The notes under the pieces were generated by a model. It was not told where the DNA came from. It saw only the letters and a program-made list of their open reading frames with translations, and ran no database searches. Below are positions 36,225-44,687 of a stretch of 64,000 nucleotides of DNA, piece after piece. The stretch spans positions 3,534,001 through 3,598,000 of the forward strand of contig NZ_CP058554.1 of NCBI RefSeq assembly GCF_014109725.1, read 5' to 3'. The stretch is from Comamonas piscis (GTDB lineage: Bacteria > Pseudomonadota > Gammaproteobacteria > Burkholderiales > Burkholderiaceae_C). Both the position numbers and the translations under genes were made by a program. Each line of letters begins with the position of its first letter. The first letter of the stretch is position 1.

Positions 36225-38618
36225 TTACTTAGCGGCCAGGCGCTGCCAGGTGTCGATGACGCTGTCCGGGTTCAGCGAGATCGAGTTAATACCCTTGTCA
36301 GCCAGCCACAGCGCAAAGTCCGGGTGGTCCGATGGGCCTTGGCCGCAGATACCCACGTACTTGTTCTGGGCCAGGCAGGCGGTGATGGCGCGCTCCAGCA
36401 TCTTCTTGACGGCAGGGTCGCGCTCGTCAAAGTCGGCAGCCAGCAGCTCCAGACCGGAGTCACGGTCTAGGCCCAGGGTCAGCTGGGTCAGGTCGTTCGA
36501 GCCAATCGAGAAGCCGTCGAAGTACTCCAGGAACTCATCGGCCAGGATGGCGTTCGAGGGCACTTCGCACATCATGATGACTTCCAGGCCGTTCTCGCCA
36601 CGCTTCAACCCATTGGCGGCCAGCAGCTCGGTCACGCGCTTGGCCTGGTCCAGGGTGCGCACGAAGGGGATCATGATCTTGACGTTGCTCAGACCCATGT
36701 CGTTGCGCACGCGCTTGAGCGCCTCGCATTCCATCTTGAAGGCTTCGCCAAAATCCTTGGAGATATAGCGCGCCGCACCACGGAAGCCCAGCATCGGGTT
36801 TTCTTCATCGGGCTCGTAGCGGCTGCCACCGATCAGCTTGCGGTACTCGTTGGACTTGAAGTCCGACATGCGCACGATGACGGGCTTGGGGTAGAACGCT
36901 GCTGCAATCGTGGCCACACCTTCGGTGATCTTGTCCACGTAGAAGGCACGGGGCGAAGCATGGCCACGGGCCACCGATTCGACGGCCTTTTTCAGGTCGG
37001 CATCGACAGCCGGGTAGTCCAGGATGGCCTTGGGGTGTACACCGATGTTGTTGTTGATGATGAATTCCAGACGCGCCAGACCCACGCCATCGTTGGGCAG
37101 CTGGGCAAAGTCAAAGGCCAGCTGGGGGTTGCCCACGTTCATCATGATCTTGGTCTTGATCGGTGGCATCTCGCCGCGCTTGACCTCGGTGATCTCGGTC
37201 TCCAGCAGGCCGTCATAGATGCGGCCGGTATCGCCTTCGGCGCAGCTGACGGTGACCAGGGTGCCGTCCTTCAGCAGGTCGGTGGCATTGCCGCAACCGA
37301 CGACTGCAGGAATGCCCAGCTCGCGCGCAATGATCGCCGCGTGGCAGGTACGGCCGCCCCGGTTGGTGACAATGGCCGCCGCCTTCTTCATCACCGGCTC
37401 CCAGTTCGGGTCGGTCATATCGGTCACCAGCACATCACCGGCTTGGACCTGGTCCATCTGCGAGATATCCGACACCAGGCGCACGCGGCCGGTACCGATC
37501 TTCTGGCCAATGGCGCGGCCTTCAGCCAGCACCGTGCCGCTGCCCTTGAGCTTGTAGCGCTGCTCGGCCTGGCCCTTGGACTGGCTCTTCACCGTCTCAG
37601 GGCGTGCCTGCAGGATGTAGATCTTGCCGTCGGTGCCGTCCTTGCCCCACTCGATATCCATCGGGCGGGCATAGTGCTTCTCGATCACGATGGCGTACTG
37701 CGCCAGTTCATGAACTTCGGCATCGGTCAGCGAGTAGCGGTTGCGCAGCTCGGGGCTCACGTCGGTGGTGCTGACCAGCTTGCCGGAGGCCGCTTTTTCT
37801 TCTGGCGTTGCAAACACCATCTGCAGCAGCTTGGAGCCCAGGTTGCGGCGGATCAGCGCCTGCTTGCCGGCTTCGAGCATGGGCTTGTGTACATAGAACT
37901 CGTCCGGGTTCACGGCGCCCTGCACCACGGTCTCACCCAGGCCATAGCTGGAGGTGATGAACACCACCTGGTCAAAGCCCGATTCGGTGTCGATGGTGAA
38001 CATCACGCCGGCGGCGCCCTTGTCCGAGCGCACCATGCGCTGCACGCCAGCCGACAGGGCCACCACATCGTGCTCAAAGCCCTTGTGCACGCGGTAGGAG
38101 ATGGCGCGGTCGTTGTAGAGCGAGGCGAACACTTCCTTCATCTTGTGCAGCACATCGTCGATGCCCACCACGTTGAGGAAGGTTTCTTGTTGGCCAGCGA
38201 ACGAAGCGTCGGGCAGGTCTTCTGCCGTGGCCGACGAGCGCACCGCAAACGAGGCCTCGGTATTGCCTGCTTGCAAGGTCACAAAGGCCTCGGCAATGGC
38301 TTTTTGCAGATCGAGCGGGAAAGGCTGGGCCTCGACCATGGCGCGGATCTCGGCGCCGACCTGGGCCAGCGCGCGCACATCATCCACATCCAGCGCCGCC
38401 AGCTTGGCGCTGATCTTGCCGGCCAGGCCTTCGTGGGCCAGGAACTCGCGGAACGCGTGGGCCGTCGTGGCGAAGCCAGTGGGCACGCGCACGCCTTGCG
38501 GCAGCTGCGAGATCATTTCGCCGAGCGAGGCGTTCTTGCCGCCTACGACCTCGACGTCGGTCATTCTCAGGTTCTCAAACGGTACGACCAAGGCGGTCGC
38601 GCTGTAGAGGTTGGACAT
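36225..38618 (-). CDS. ppsA: Phosphoenolpyruvate synthase
   Basis: This enzyme makes PEP from pyruvate and ATP, with release of AMP and phosphate, in gluconeogenesis. The 797-residue product has the N-terminal PPDK ATP-grasp region (GGKNASLGEM), the phosphohistidine domain GGRTCHAAI with catalytic His426, and the C-terminal PEP/pyruvate barrel. GGAG precedes ATG 38618 by eight bases. It is divergent from ppsR, whose product inactivates PpsA by phosphorylating it, a standard pairing. Confidence 0.97.
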   Translation of the reverse strand: MSNLYSATALVVPFENLRMTDVEVVGGKNASLGEMISQLPQGVRVPTGFATTAHAFREFLAHEGLAGKISAKLAALDVDDVRALAQVGAEIRAMVEAQPFPLDLQKAIAEAFVTLQAGNTEASFAVRSSATAEDLPDASFAGQQETFLNVVGIDDVLHKMKEVFASLYNDRAISYRVHKGFEHDVVALSAGVQRMVRSDKGAAGVMFTIDTESGFDQVVFITSSYGLGETVVQGAVNPDEFYVHKPMLEAGKQALIRRNLGSKLLQMVFATPEEKAASGKLVSTTDVSPELRNRYSLTDAEVHELAQYAIVIEKHYARPMDIEWGKDGTDGKIYILQARPETVKSQSKGQAEQRYKLKGSGTVLAEGRAIGQKIGTGRVRLVSDISQMDQVQAGDVLVTDMTDPNWEPVMKKAAAIVTNRGGRTCHAAIIARELGIPAVVGCGNATDLLKDGTLVTVSCAEGDTGRIYDGLLETEITEVKRGEMPPIKTKIMMNVGNPQLAFDFAQLPNDGVGLARLEFIINNNIGVHPKAILDYPAVDADLKKAVESVARGHASPRAFYVDKITEGVATIAAAFYPKPVIVRMSDFKSNEYRKLIGGSRYEPDEENPMLGFRGAARYISKDFGEAFKMECEALKRVRNDMGLSNVKIMIPFVRTLDQAKRVTELLAANGLKRGENGLEVIMMCEVPSNAILADEFLEYFDGFSIGSNDLTQLTLGLDRDSGLELLAADFDERDPAVKKMLERAITACLAQNKYVGICGQGPSDHPDFALWLADKGINSISLNPDSVIDTWQRLAAK

Positions 38619-38918
38619 GGTAAAGCTCCGGAAGTAAAAAACTGGCTCAGGCGCCCATGGCCGCTGGAAGGGCTATGGCACGCGCGCATCAACTCCTGCC
38701 CGGCCATCAGGGGCTCGGGCATCTGGCTTTGTATTTGTACTGGTAGGCCGGAGTACATGCGGGAAATGTGAATAATGGGCGTCATTGTAGGCGTGCCGCC
38801 GCCGTTTTGCTTGCGACTTGCTGAACACGGTGGTCAACAATGACAAAGCCCATCCCTGGCTGTGCGCTGCCTGCGACAGAATTCGTTTGTTACCGCCGAT
38901 GAAGCATTAGGCTTACCC
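38619..38918. other. Divergent gap between ppsA and ppsR
   Basis: No gene is visible in these 300 bases. A TACAAT on the minus strand (38784-38789) could be a -10 box for ppsA, but its -35 region matches poorly. I see no clear operator. Confidence 0.35.
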
Positions 38919-39731
38919 ATGCACCAACGCACCATTTTCTTTATCTCTGATGGCACCGGCGTGACAGCCGAAACCTTTGGCCGCGCCATCATGAAGCAGT
39001 TCGACATCACCACCCGCGCGGTGCGCCTGCCCTTTGTGGACACCGTCGACAAGGCCCACCAGGCCGTGCACCAGATCAACCACACGGCCGAGAAAGAGGG
39101 CAAAAAACCCATCGTCTTCACCACCTTGGTCGAGCCCGAGACGGTGAAAGTAGTGCATGAGCACTGCAAGGGCCTGGTGATGGACATGTTCGCCACCTTT
39201 GTGCAGCCGCTGGAAGACGAGCTGGGCGCCAAATCGCACCACCGCATTGGCCGCTTTACCGACATCAGCGAGAGCAAGGAATACTTTGACCGCATGGAGG
39301 CGATCAACTTCAGCCTGGCGCACGACGATGGCCAGACCAACCATGACCTGGCCGGTGCCGATGTGATCCTGGTGGGGGTGAGCCGCAGCGGCAAGACCCC
39401 TACCAGCCTGTACCTGGCGATGCAGTTTGGACTGAAGGTCGCCAATTACCCGCTGATCCCCGAGGATTTCGACCGCCAACAACTGCCGCCGGCGCTGATT
39501 CCGTTCAAGAAGAAGATCTTTGGCCTGACCATTGCGCCCGAGCGCCTGTCCCAGATCCGCAACGAGCGCCGGCCCGACTCGCGCTATGCCAGCCTGCAGA
39601 ACTGCCGCATGGAAGTGGCCGAGGCTGAGTCGATGATGCGCCGCGCCGGCATCCAGTGGTTGTCCACCACGCACAAGTCGATCGAAGAGATTGCCGCCGT
39701 GGTGATGCAGGGATTGAAGCAGGACGAGTAA
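38919..39731 (+). CDS. ppsR: PEP synthase regulatory kinase/pyrophosphorylase
   Basis: This bifunctional regulator (DUF299) uses ADP to phosphorylate a threonine of PpsA and so inactivate it, and uses phosphate to reverse this. The 270-residue product has the P-loop-like motif GVSRSGKT at 153-160 and the N-terminal FFISDGTGVTAET. ATG 38919 gives the standard N-terminus; an upstream in-frame ATG would add 19 residues. It is divergent from ppsA, its target. Confidence 0.96.
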   Translation: MHQRTIFFISDGTGVTAETFGRAIMKQFDITTRAVRLPFVDTVDKAHQAVHQINHTAEKEGKKPIVFTTLVEPETVKVVHEHCKGLVMDMFATFVQPLEDELGAKSHHRIGRFTDISESKEYFDRMEAINFSLAHDDGQTNHDLAGADVILVGVSRSGKTPTSLYLAMQFGLKVANYPLIPEDFDRQQLPPALIPFKKKIFGLTIAPERLSQIRNERRPDSRYASLQNCRMEVAEAESMMRRAGIQWLSTTHKSIEEIAAVVMQGLKQDE

Positions 39732-39871
39732 GCAAGACGCTGACCTGTGCATCCATACCGGATGCGCAGCGTTACCGTTGCTTCGCACAGCTTTACAGCA
39801 GGGCCTGTGGGCGCCTGCTATAACCAAGGGCTTGCGGCCCGGTTGATGGGCCGCCGCCGAGGAGTTCGACC

Positions 39872-40327
39872 ATGAACACAAAATTGTCTATTTTTGCCAG
39901 CGCCTGTCTGACTGCCACGCTGCTGGCCGCCCTGCCCGCCCAGGCCGCCAAGCCGGGCGCTTTTTCCGTGACCGAGACCAAATCCGCCATTGGCAACAAA
40001 GCCGCCAAGCCGCCCCGCACCAAGGACCGCTGCATTGGCCCCGAGCTGGTCGACAAGGATGGTTTTCTCTACCCCGACCTGATCCTGTCCAAGCATTTCA
40101 GCCAGTGCCGCATCAAGGACAGCAAGCTGCTGGACAAGAACACCAAGACCTGGACCGTCGCTTGCGGCAAGATGCTGACCGCCCAGGCCAAGCAGGTCAA
40201 CACCGGCGAGGATTTCCATCTGCATATCGATGCCGCCTTGCTGGGTGGCGCGATGAAGCAGACCCTGGACTACGAAGCCCAGAGTTTGAAGCGCCAATGC
40301 ACGCCTGAGGACGAGCCGCTGGAATAA
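39872..40327 (+). CDS. Exported hypothetical protein with four cysteines
   Basis: I do not recognise a family. The 151-residue product has a signal peptide (MNTKLSIFASACLTATLLAALPAQA, cleavage after AQA) and a mature region with four cysteines (RCIGPE, QCRIKD, ACGKM and QCTPE), which could form disulfides in the periplasm. GAGGAG lies upstream of ATG 39872. It follows ppsR by 140 bases on the same strand and converges with the heme operon. Function unknown. Confidence 0.7.
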   Translation: MNTKLSIFASACLTATLLAALPAQAAKPGAFSVTETKSAIGNKAAKPPRTKDRCIGPELVDKDGFLYPDLILSKHFSQCRIKDSKLLDKNTKTWTVACGKMLTAQAKQVNTGEDFHLHIDAALLGGAMKQTLDYEAQSLKRQCTPEDEPLE

Positions 40328-40372
40328 GCGCAGTCCCATAGTGCAGAACAGGACCCAGGCCGGGCTGCCCGC

Positions 40373-41251
40373 TCAGTGCTGCGCAAACAAATACTGCGCC
40401 GTGCCATCCGGTGCCTGGGCCGCATAGCAGCCCACACCCCAGACGCGGGCAATCACCTCCGGCGTCAGCACCTCGTGTACAGGCCCATGCAGGCAGCTAC
40501 CGCCATGCACCAGCAGCACATCGTCGGCATAGCGCAAGGCCAGGTTCATGTCATGCACCACGGCAATCACGCCCAGGCCTGCCCCAGCCGATTGTTCGCC
40601 ATGCGCCCTCTCCCGCAGCAAGGCCATGGTCTGGTGCTGCCAGGCCAGGTCCATCGCGGCCGTCGGCTCATCGAGCAGCAGCCAGCGCGCACCGCCGCAA
40701 GCCGCAGGCTCCCACAGCTGCGCCAGCACCCGTGCCAGATGGGTGCGGGCCCGCTCGCCGCCTGACAGGGTACGCACGCTGCGCTCGGCAAACTGGCTGA
40801 CCTCTGTCAGCGCCATCGCGCGCGCCACAATGCCCGCCTCGTCGGTGCTGGGCCTCAGGCGGTGCGTGTAACGCCCCAGCTCCACAACCTCTTGCACCGT
40901 AAAGTCAAAAGCCACGCCGCCATCCTGCATCATCATCGCGCGGCGCTGGGCCAGTTGCTCGGATGTCCAGCGCGAGAGCGGCACACCATCAAAAAACAGC
41001 TGGCCGCCATGGGGCTGCCACTGGCCAGTCATGGTGCTGAGCAGGCTGGACTTGCCCGCGCCATTGGGCCCGACGATGGCCGTCACCCGGCCCGCCTCGA
41101 TGCGGGTGTCCAGGCTGACCAAGGTATCGCCACCGGGTACACCAATGGCGAGCTGGTCCAGGTGCCAGTTGCTGGTGGGCGCGGGCTGACCCGCTGCTAC
41201 GCTATGTGCAGAGCGGGCGCCAGCGCCAAAGGCTTTAAAGGGATTGAACAT
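40373..41251 (-). CDS. hmuV: Heme ABC transporter ATP-binding protein
   Basis: This is the ATPase of the heme importer. The 292-residue product has the Walker A motif GPNGAGKSS at 61-69, the signature LSGGERAR and Walker B RWLLLDEPTAAMD. ATG 41251 has AAGGG nine bases upstream; an in-frame GTG three codons earlier is less likely. It is the last gene of the receptor-hmuS-hmuT-hmuU-hmuV operon and starts 12 bases after hmuU. Confidence 0.92.
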   Translation of the reverse strand: MFNPFKAFGAGARSAHSVAAGQPAPTSNWHLDQLAIGVPGGDTLVSLDTRIEAGRVTAIVGPNGAGKSSLLSTMTGQWQPHGGQLFFDGVPLSRWTSEQLAQRRAMMMQDGGVAFDFTVQEVVELGRYTHRLRPSTDEAGIVARAMALTEVSQFAERSVRTLSGGERARTHLARVLAQLWEPAACGGARWLLLDEPTAAMDLAWQHQTMALLRERAHGEQSAGAGLGVIAVVHDMNLALRYADDVLLVHGGSCLHGPVHEVLTPEVIARVWGVGCYAAQAPDGTAQYLFAQH

Positions 41252-41263
41252 CTGCTGCACCCC

Positions 41264-42493
41264 TTACAACAGGCGCCGGAACTGGCGCAGCATGGCCAAA
41301 AACAGCGGCACCCCCACCAGCGCGGTGAGCACGCCCAGCGGCAGCTCGGCCGGCGCCACCACGGTGCGCGCAAAGGCATCGGCAAACACCACCATTGCAG
41401 CGCCCAGCAGGGCCGATGCCGGCAGCACCACGCGGTGGTCCGGCCCGGCCAGCATGCGCACCCAGTGCGGGGCCACCAGGCCGATAAAGCCGATCATGCC
41501 GCAGCCGGCCGTGATGCAACCCACGACCAGCGCCGCCAACACGACAGCCAGGCGTTTGGTGCGCTCCACCCCAACGCCCATCAGGCTGGCCTGCGCCTCG
41601 CCCAAAGCAATGGCATTGAGTGGCTGGGCCAGGCGCTGGGCCATCGCCATGGCCACCGCAACCACCACGCAGGCGGTGATCGCTACCGGCCAGCGGGTGC
41701 TGCCCAGGCTACCCATCAGCCACAGCTGCAGGTTGCGCAACTGTTCGTCGGTCGACAGAAAACTCAGCAGCCCCAAGCCCGCCATCGCCAGGGCATTGAT
41801 AGCCACGCCCGCCAGCAGCATCACCCCAATGCGGGTGCCACCGCCGGTTTGGGAGAGGCCATAGATCAGAAAGGTGGTAACCAGGCCACCCGCAAAAGCG
41901 GTCAGCATCAGCGGCCAGCTGCCCAGGCTCCGCGGCAGGCTGGGAAACCACAGCGCGCCCATCACAATCAGCGCCGCCGCCGCCAGGGCCGCGCCACTGC
42001 TCACCCCTATCAAACCCGGGTCGGCCAGTGGATTGCGAAACAGCCCCTGCATCAGCGCACCGGCCAGGCCCAGGCCCGCGCCGGCCGCCAGGCCCATGAT
42101 GAGGCGCGGCAAGCGGATGGTGGCAAACACCAGCTGCTCGGTGCTGGCACCCGGACTGGCTGCACCTGTGCCCTGCCACCAGTGCAGCCAGGCGTTCCAG
42201 GTGATGCCCGGCAGGCGCGCGGCGTCAATCGCAAAGGCGCCCTGCCCGGCCGCAAACACAAAGGCGGCTAGCACCAACAAGGCCATCAGGCCCAGGGTGC
42301 TGGATTTTTTTAGCCGCCGATGCGGCCGCCTGGCGCCCCGCCGCTGCACTGCCAGGCTGGCGGTGCCCGGTGGCGGCGTGGGGGTTGAAGGCGGTGGCGG
42401 CACGGCATGCAGGCCGGCTGCCCCCTGGGGGCTGTGGTGGCCGGCGTGGCCCGCAGCCACCGCAGTGGCACGCACACGCGCCGCTTCGCTCAT
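41264..42493 (-). CDS. hmuU: Heme ABC transporter permease (FecCD family)
   Basis: This is the membrane channel for heme. The 409-residue product has a long Pro/Ala-rich cytoplasmic N-terminus (about 1-65), longer than usual, then about ten membrane helices typical of FecCD permeases, with family segments such as RLPRLIMGLAAGAGLGLAGA and the loop LMGSLGSTRW. Its ATG overlaps the hmuT stop (ATGA at 42490-42493). Confidence 0.92.
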   Translation of the reverse strand: MSEAARVRATAVAAGHAGHHSPQGAAGLHAVPPPPSTPTPPPGTASLAVQRRGARRPHRRLKKSSTLGLMALLVLAAFVFAAGQGAFAIDAARLPGITWNAWLHWWQGTGAASPGASTEQLVFATIRLPRLIMGLAAGAGLGLAGALMQGLFRNPLADPGLIGVSSGAALAAAALIVMGALWFPSLPRSLGSWPLMLTAFAGGLVTTFLIYGLSQTGGGTRIGVMLLAGVAINALAMAGLGLLSFLSTDEQLRNLQLWLMGSLGSTRWPVAITACVVVAVAMAMAQRLAQPLNAIALGEAQASLMGVGVERTKRLAVVLAALVVGCITAGCGMIGFIGLVAPHWVRMLAGPDHRVVLPASALLGAAMVVFADAFARTVVAPAELPLGVLTALVGVPLFLAMLRQFRRLL

Positions 42494-43434
42494 GGCTGGA
42501 TGGCCAGCAAGCCCTGGTGCAGCGCTTGGATGGCTTGGGGCAAGCGCGGGCCATAGCCCAGCAGCTGGCTCGCTTCCAGCGCCACCATGGACTTGTTCTT
42601 AAACGCAGGGGTCAGGGCGAGCTCGGGGCGTGCCCAGAACTTCTCCGCACCGCCCACAGCCTCCAGGCCCTGGGTGGTGGTCACAATCACCTGCGGAGCC
42701 GCCTGCGCCATGGCCTCGGCCGTCAGCGGCCGGTAGCCGTTAAAGCCCTGCATCACATTGGTGGCGCCGCCCAGGCGCAGCAACGCATCAGCCGCCGTGG
42801 CCTGGCCTGCCACCTGGGGCGTGCCGCTGTGCGCCAGCACAAACAATGCACGCGGTGCGCGGCCGGCGGCCACGCTGGCACGCACTTTCGCCTGGGTCTC
42901 GTCCCACTGGGTTTGCAAGCGTTGCGCCAGCTGCTCGGCCTGCGCCTGCTTGCCAGTCGCTTGGCCCACCAGGCGGATCTTGCGCAGCACCTCGTCCCAG
43001 CTGTGGTCAGACTGCACCAGCGCTACCGTCACCCCGGCTTGCGCAATCTGCTGCAACACCACCGGCGGGCCAGCCTCCGTCGTGCCGATCACCGTATCGG
43101 GCTTGAGCGAGAGCACGCCCTCGGCCGCCAGTTGGCGCACGTAGCCGACCTTGGGCGTTTTGTCGGCCGCTTCCGGGTAGTTGCTGGTGGTGTCGCTGCC
43201 CACCAGCAGTGGCTCGGCGTCCAGCAGGTAGATGATTTCGGTCAGCGCGCCACTGAGGCTGATCAGGCGCTTGGCGGCCAGTGGGGGCTGCACGCCCACA
43301 AAAGGCTGCATCACAGATTTGGCACCCGCATCGGCCACCGGCCGGGCGGGCTGTGCCCACAGCGGGCCCGCCAAGGCCGCAGCGGCAGCGCCACCCGCCC
43401 AGGCCAGGCAATCACGTCGATTCAATGATGGCAT
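42490..43434 (-). CDS. hmuT: Periplasmic heme-binding protein
   Basis: This delivers heme to the HmuUV permease. The 314-residue product has a twin-arginine-like signal (NRRDCLAWAGGAAAAALAG) and the Tyr ligand of the family at Tyr98 in GYVRQL, followed by EGVLSLKPD. GAGGAG precedes ATG 43434. It lies 10 bases after hmuS and overlaps hmuU by four bases. Confidence 0.92.
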   Translation of the reverse strand: MPSLNRRDCLAWAGGAAAAALAGPLWAQPARPVADAGAKSVMQPFVGVQPPLAAKRLISLSGALTEIIYLLDAEPLLVGSDTTSNYPEAADKTPKVGYVRQLAAEGVLSLKPDTVIGTTEAGPPVVLQQIAQAGVTVALVQSDHSWDEVLRKIRLVGQATGKQAQAEQLAQRLQTQWDETQAKVRASVAAGRAPRALFVLAHSGTPQVAGQATAADALLRLGGATNVMQGFNGYRPLTAEAMAQAAPQVIVTTTQGLEAVGGAEKFWARPELALTPAFKNKSMVALEASQLLGYGPRLPQAIQALHQGLLAIQP

Positions 43435-43444
43435 CTGGCACTCC

Positions 43445-44623
43445 TCAAGCGCTCACCGGCTCGGCATTCAGGCGCGGCAGGCCCGTGGCCAGCGCACGCC
43501 ACGAGGCCAGCTCCGGCTTGCCGGGCTTGCGGGCGCCAAAGAACATGGCCATCAGGTCGCCGTAGGCATCGAACACCTCAACCGAGGTGACGGTGCCATC
43601 GCTGGTGGGTTTTTCCACCAGCCAGGCATGGGCAATCAGATCGCTGCGCAGATGCAGGTTAAAGCCCTGGTCCAGCACATTGATCCATTCGGCATTGGGG
43701 CTGCTCATGGGCTCGATGCGCTGCACCGGGCCAGTGTGGATCTGGATGCAGCCACCGCTGCTGACAAACACCATGATGGGGGTGGAGGAAAAGCTCGCCT
43801 CGTTGAGCAGCGCTGTCACGCTGTCTTTGGCCAGCGGCCAGGCAAACTGGCCCTGCACCAGGCGGAAGGACTGCTGGCGCTCAGCCCCCGCTTTTTTGAT
43901 GATGCTGAAGAACTCATGCGTGTCCTTCATGCCCGCCCACGCGGCCTGCAGCGCAGCCACATCGACGCTGCTGTCGGCCGGCACGCTGACGGGCTTGCGC
44001 GGCGTGGGCGCGTCAAAGCCCGGCAGGTTGGCAGAATCCGCGCCTGCAGCCACCGCAAAGCGCTCTACCAGCGCCTGCCAGGCTTGCAAGTTGCTGGCAT
44101 CGCGGGCGTAGACCTTGTGCACCGCCCGGCCTGCACGATTGTAAAACTGCAGGCTGCGCAGCACCGTGCTGCCGCCATGGGCGGAGGTCTCGGTCACCGC
44201 AAAGCCGGCATGCCAGCTCGCAAAAAACAGGCGCAGGTCAATGTCTTCGTTCAGCGCAATGCCGACCTGGGCACCCAGCTCACCGCCGGCGCTGAGGTTG
44301 GCGTAGACGCCGGTTTTCTCATGCACGGTGCTGGCATTGCGGGTCAAGGCCATCACCGGGCCGCAGGCTTCCAGTGCCTTGAGCACCTCCACCCAGGCGC
44401 CCTCTGGCGCTGCCAGCGGCTGCACTTGCAGGCTGCCGCCCTCTGCCTGCCATTGCTGGGCATGGGCGGCGATGGCTTCTCCTTCGCTGCTGCCTGCGGC
44501 CTCGGCCGCTTCCTTGGCACGCAGGCCCTTGGCACGCTCTGCGGCAAAGGCGGTGCGGATCTGTGCTGCACGTGCAGCCGTCAAAGCTGCCGGCGCAGCG
44601 CTGGGGGACGGGGATGGGTTCAT
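43445..44623 (-). CDS. hmuS: Hemin-degrading/heme chaperone protein HmuS/HemS
   Basis: This cytoplasmic protein binds or degrades heme after import. The 392-residue product matches the HemS/ChuS length and tandem-repeat layout, with segments such as VMALTRNASTVHEKTGVY in the first half and FNLHLRSDLIAHAWLVEKPT in the second. AAGGAG precedes ATG 44623; a longer upstream frame is rejected because it runs into the receptor gene. It sits between the receptor and hmuT, the usual order. Confidence 0.93.
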   Translation of the reverse strand: MNPSPSPSAAPAALTAARAAQIRTAFAAERAKGLRAKEAAEAAGSSEGEAIAAHAQQWQAEGGSLQVQPLAAPEGAWVEVLKALEACGPVMALTRNASTVHEKTGVYANLSAGGELGAQVGIALNEDIDLRLFFASWHAGFAVTETSAHGGSTVLRSLQFYNRAGRAVHKVYARDASNLQAWQALVERFAVAAGADSANLPGFDAPTPRKPVSVPADSSVDVAALQAAWAGMKDTHEFFSIIKKAGAERQQSFRLVQGQFAWPLAKDSVTALLNEASFSSTPIMVFVSSGGCIQIHTGPVQRIEPMSSPNAEWINVLDQGFNLHLRSDLIAHAWLVEKPTSDGTVTSVEVFDAYGDLMAMFFGARKPGKPELASWRALATGLPRLNAEPVSA

Positions 44624-44687
44624 GGGGGACTCCTTATTGAAAAACGGGCAGCGCGCAGAAGGCGCGCGCTGCCGCACACACGCGCCG

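Noticed and set aside
36960..38771. Long plus-strand open frame across ppsA
   Set aside because: Antisense shadow of ppsA with no domain and no ribosome site.
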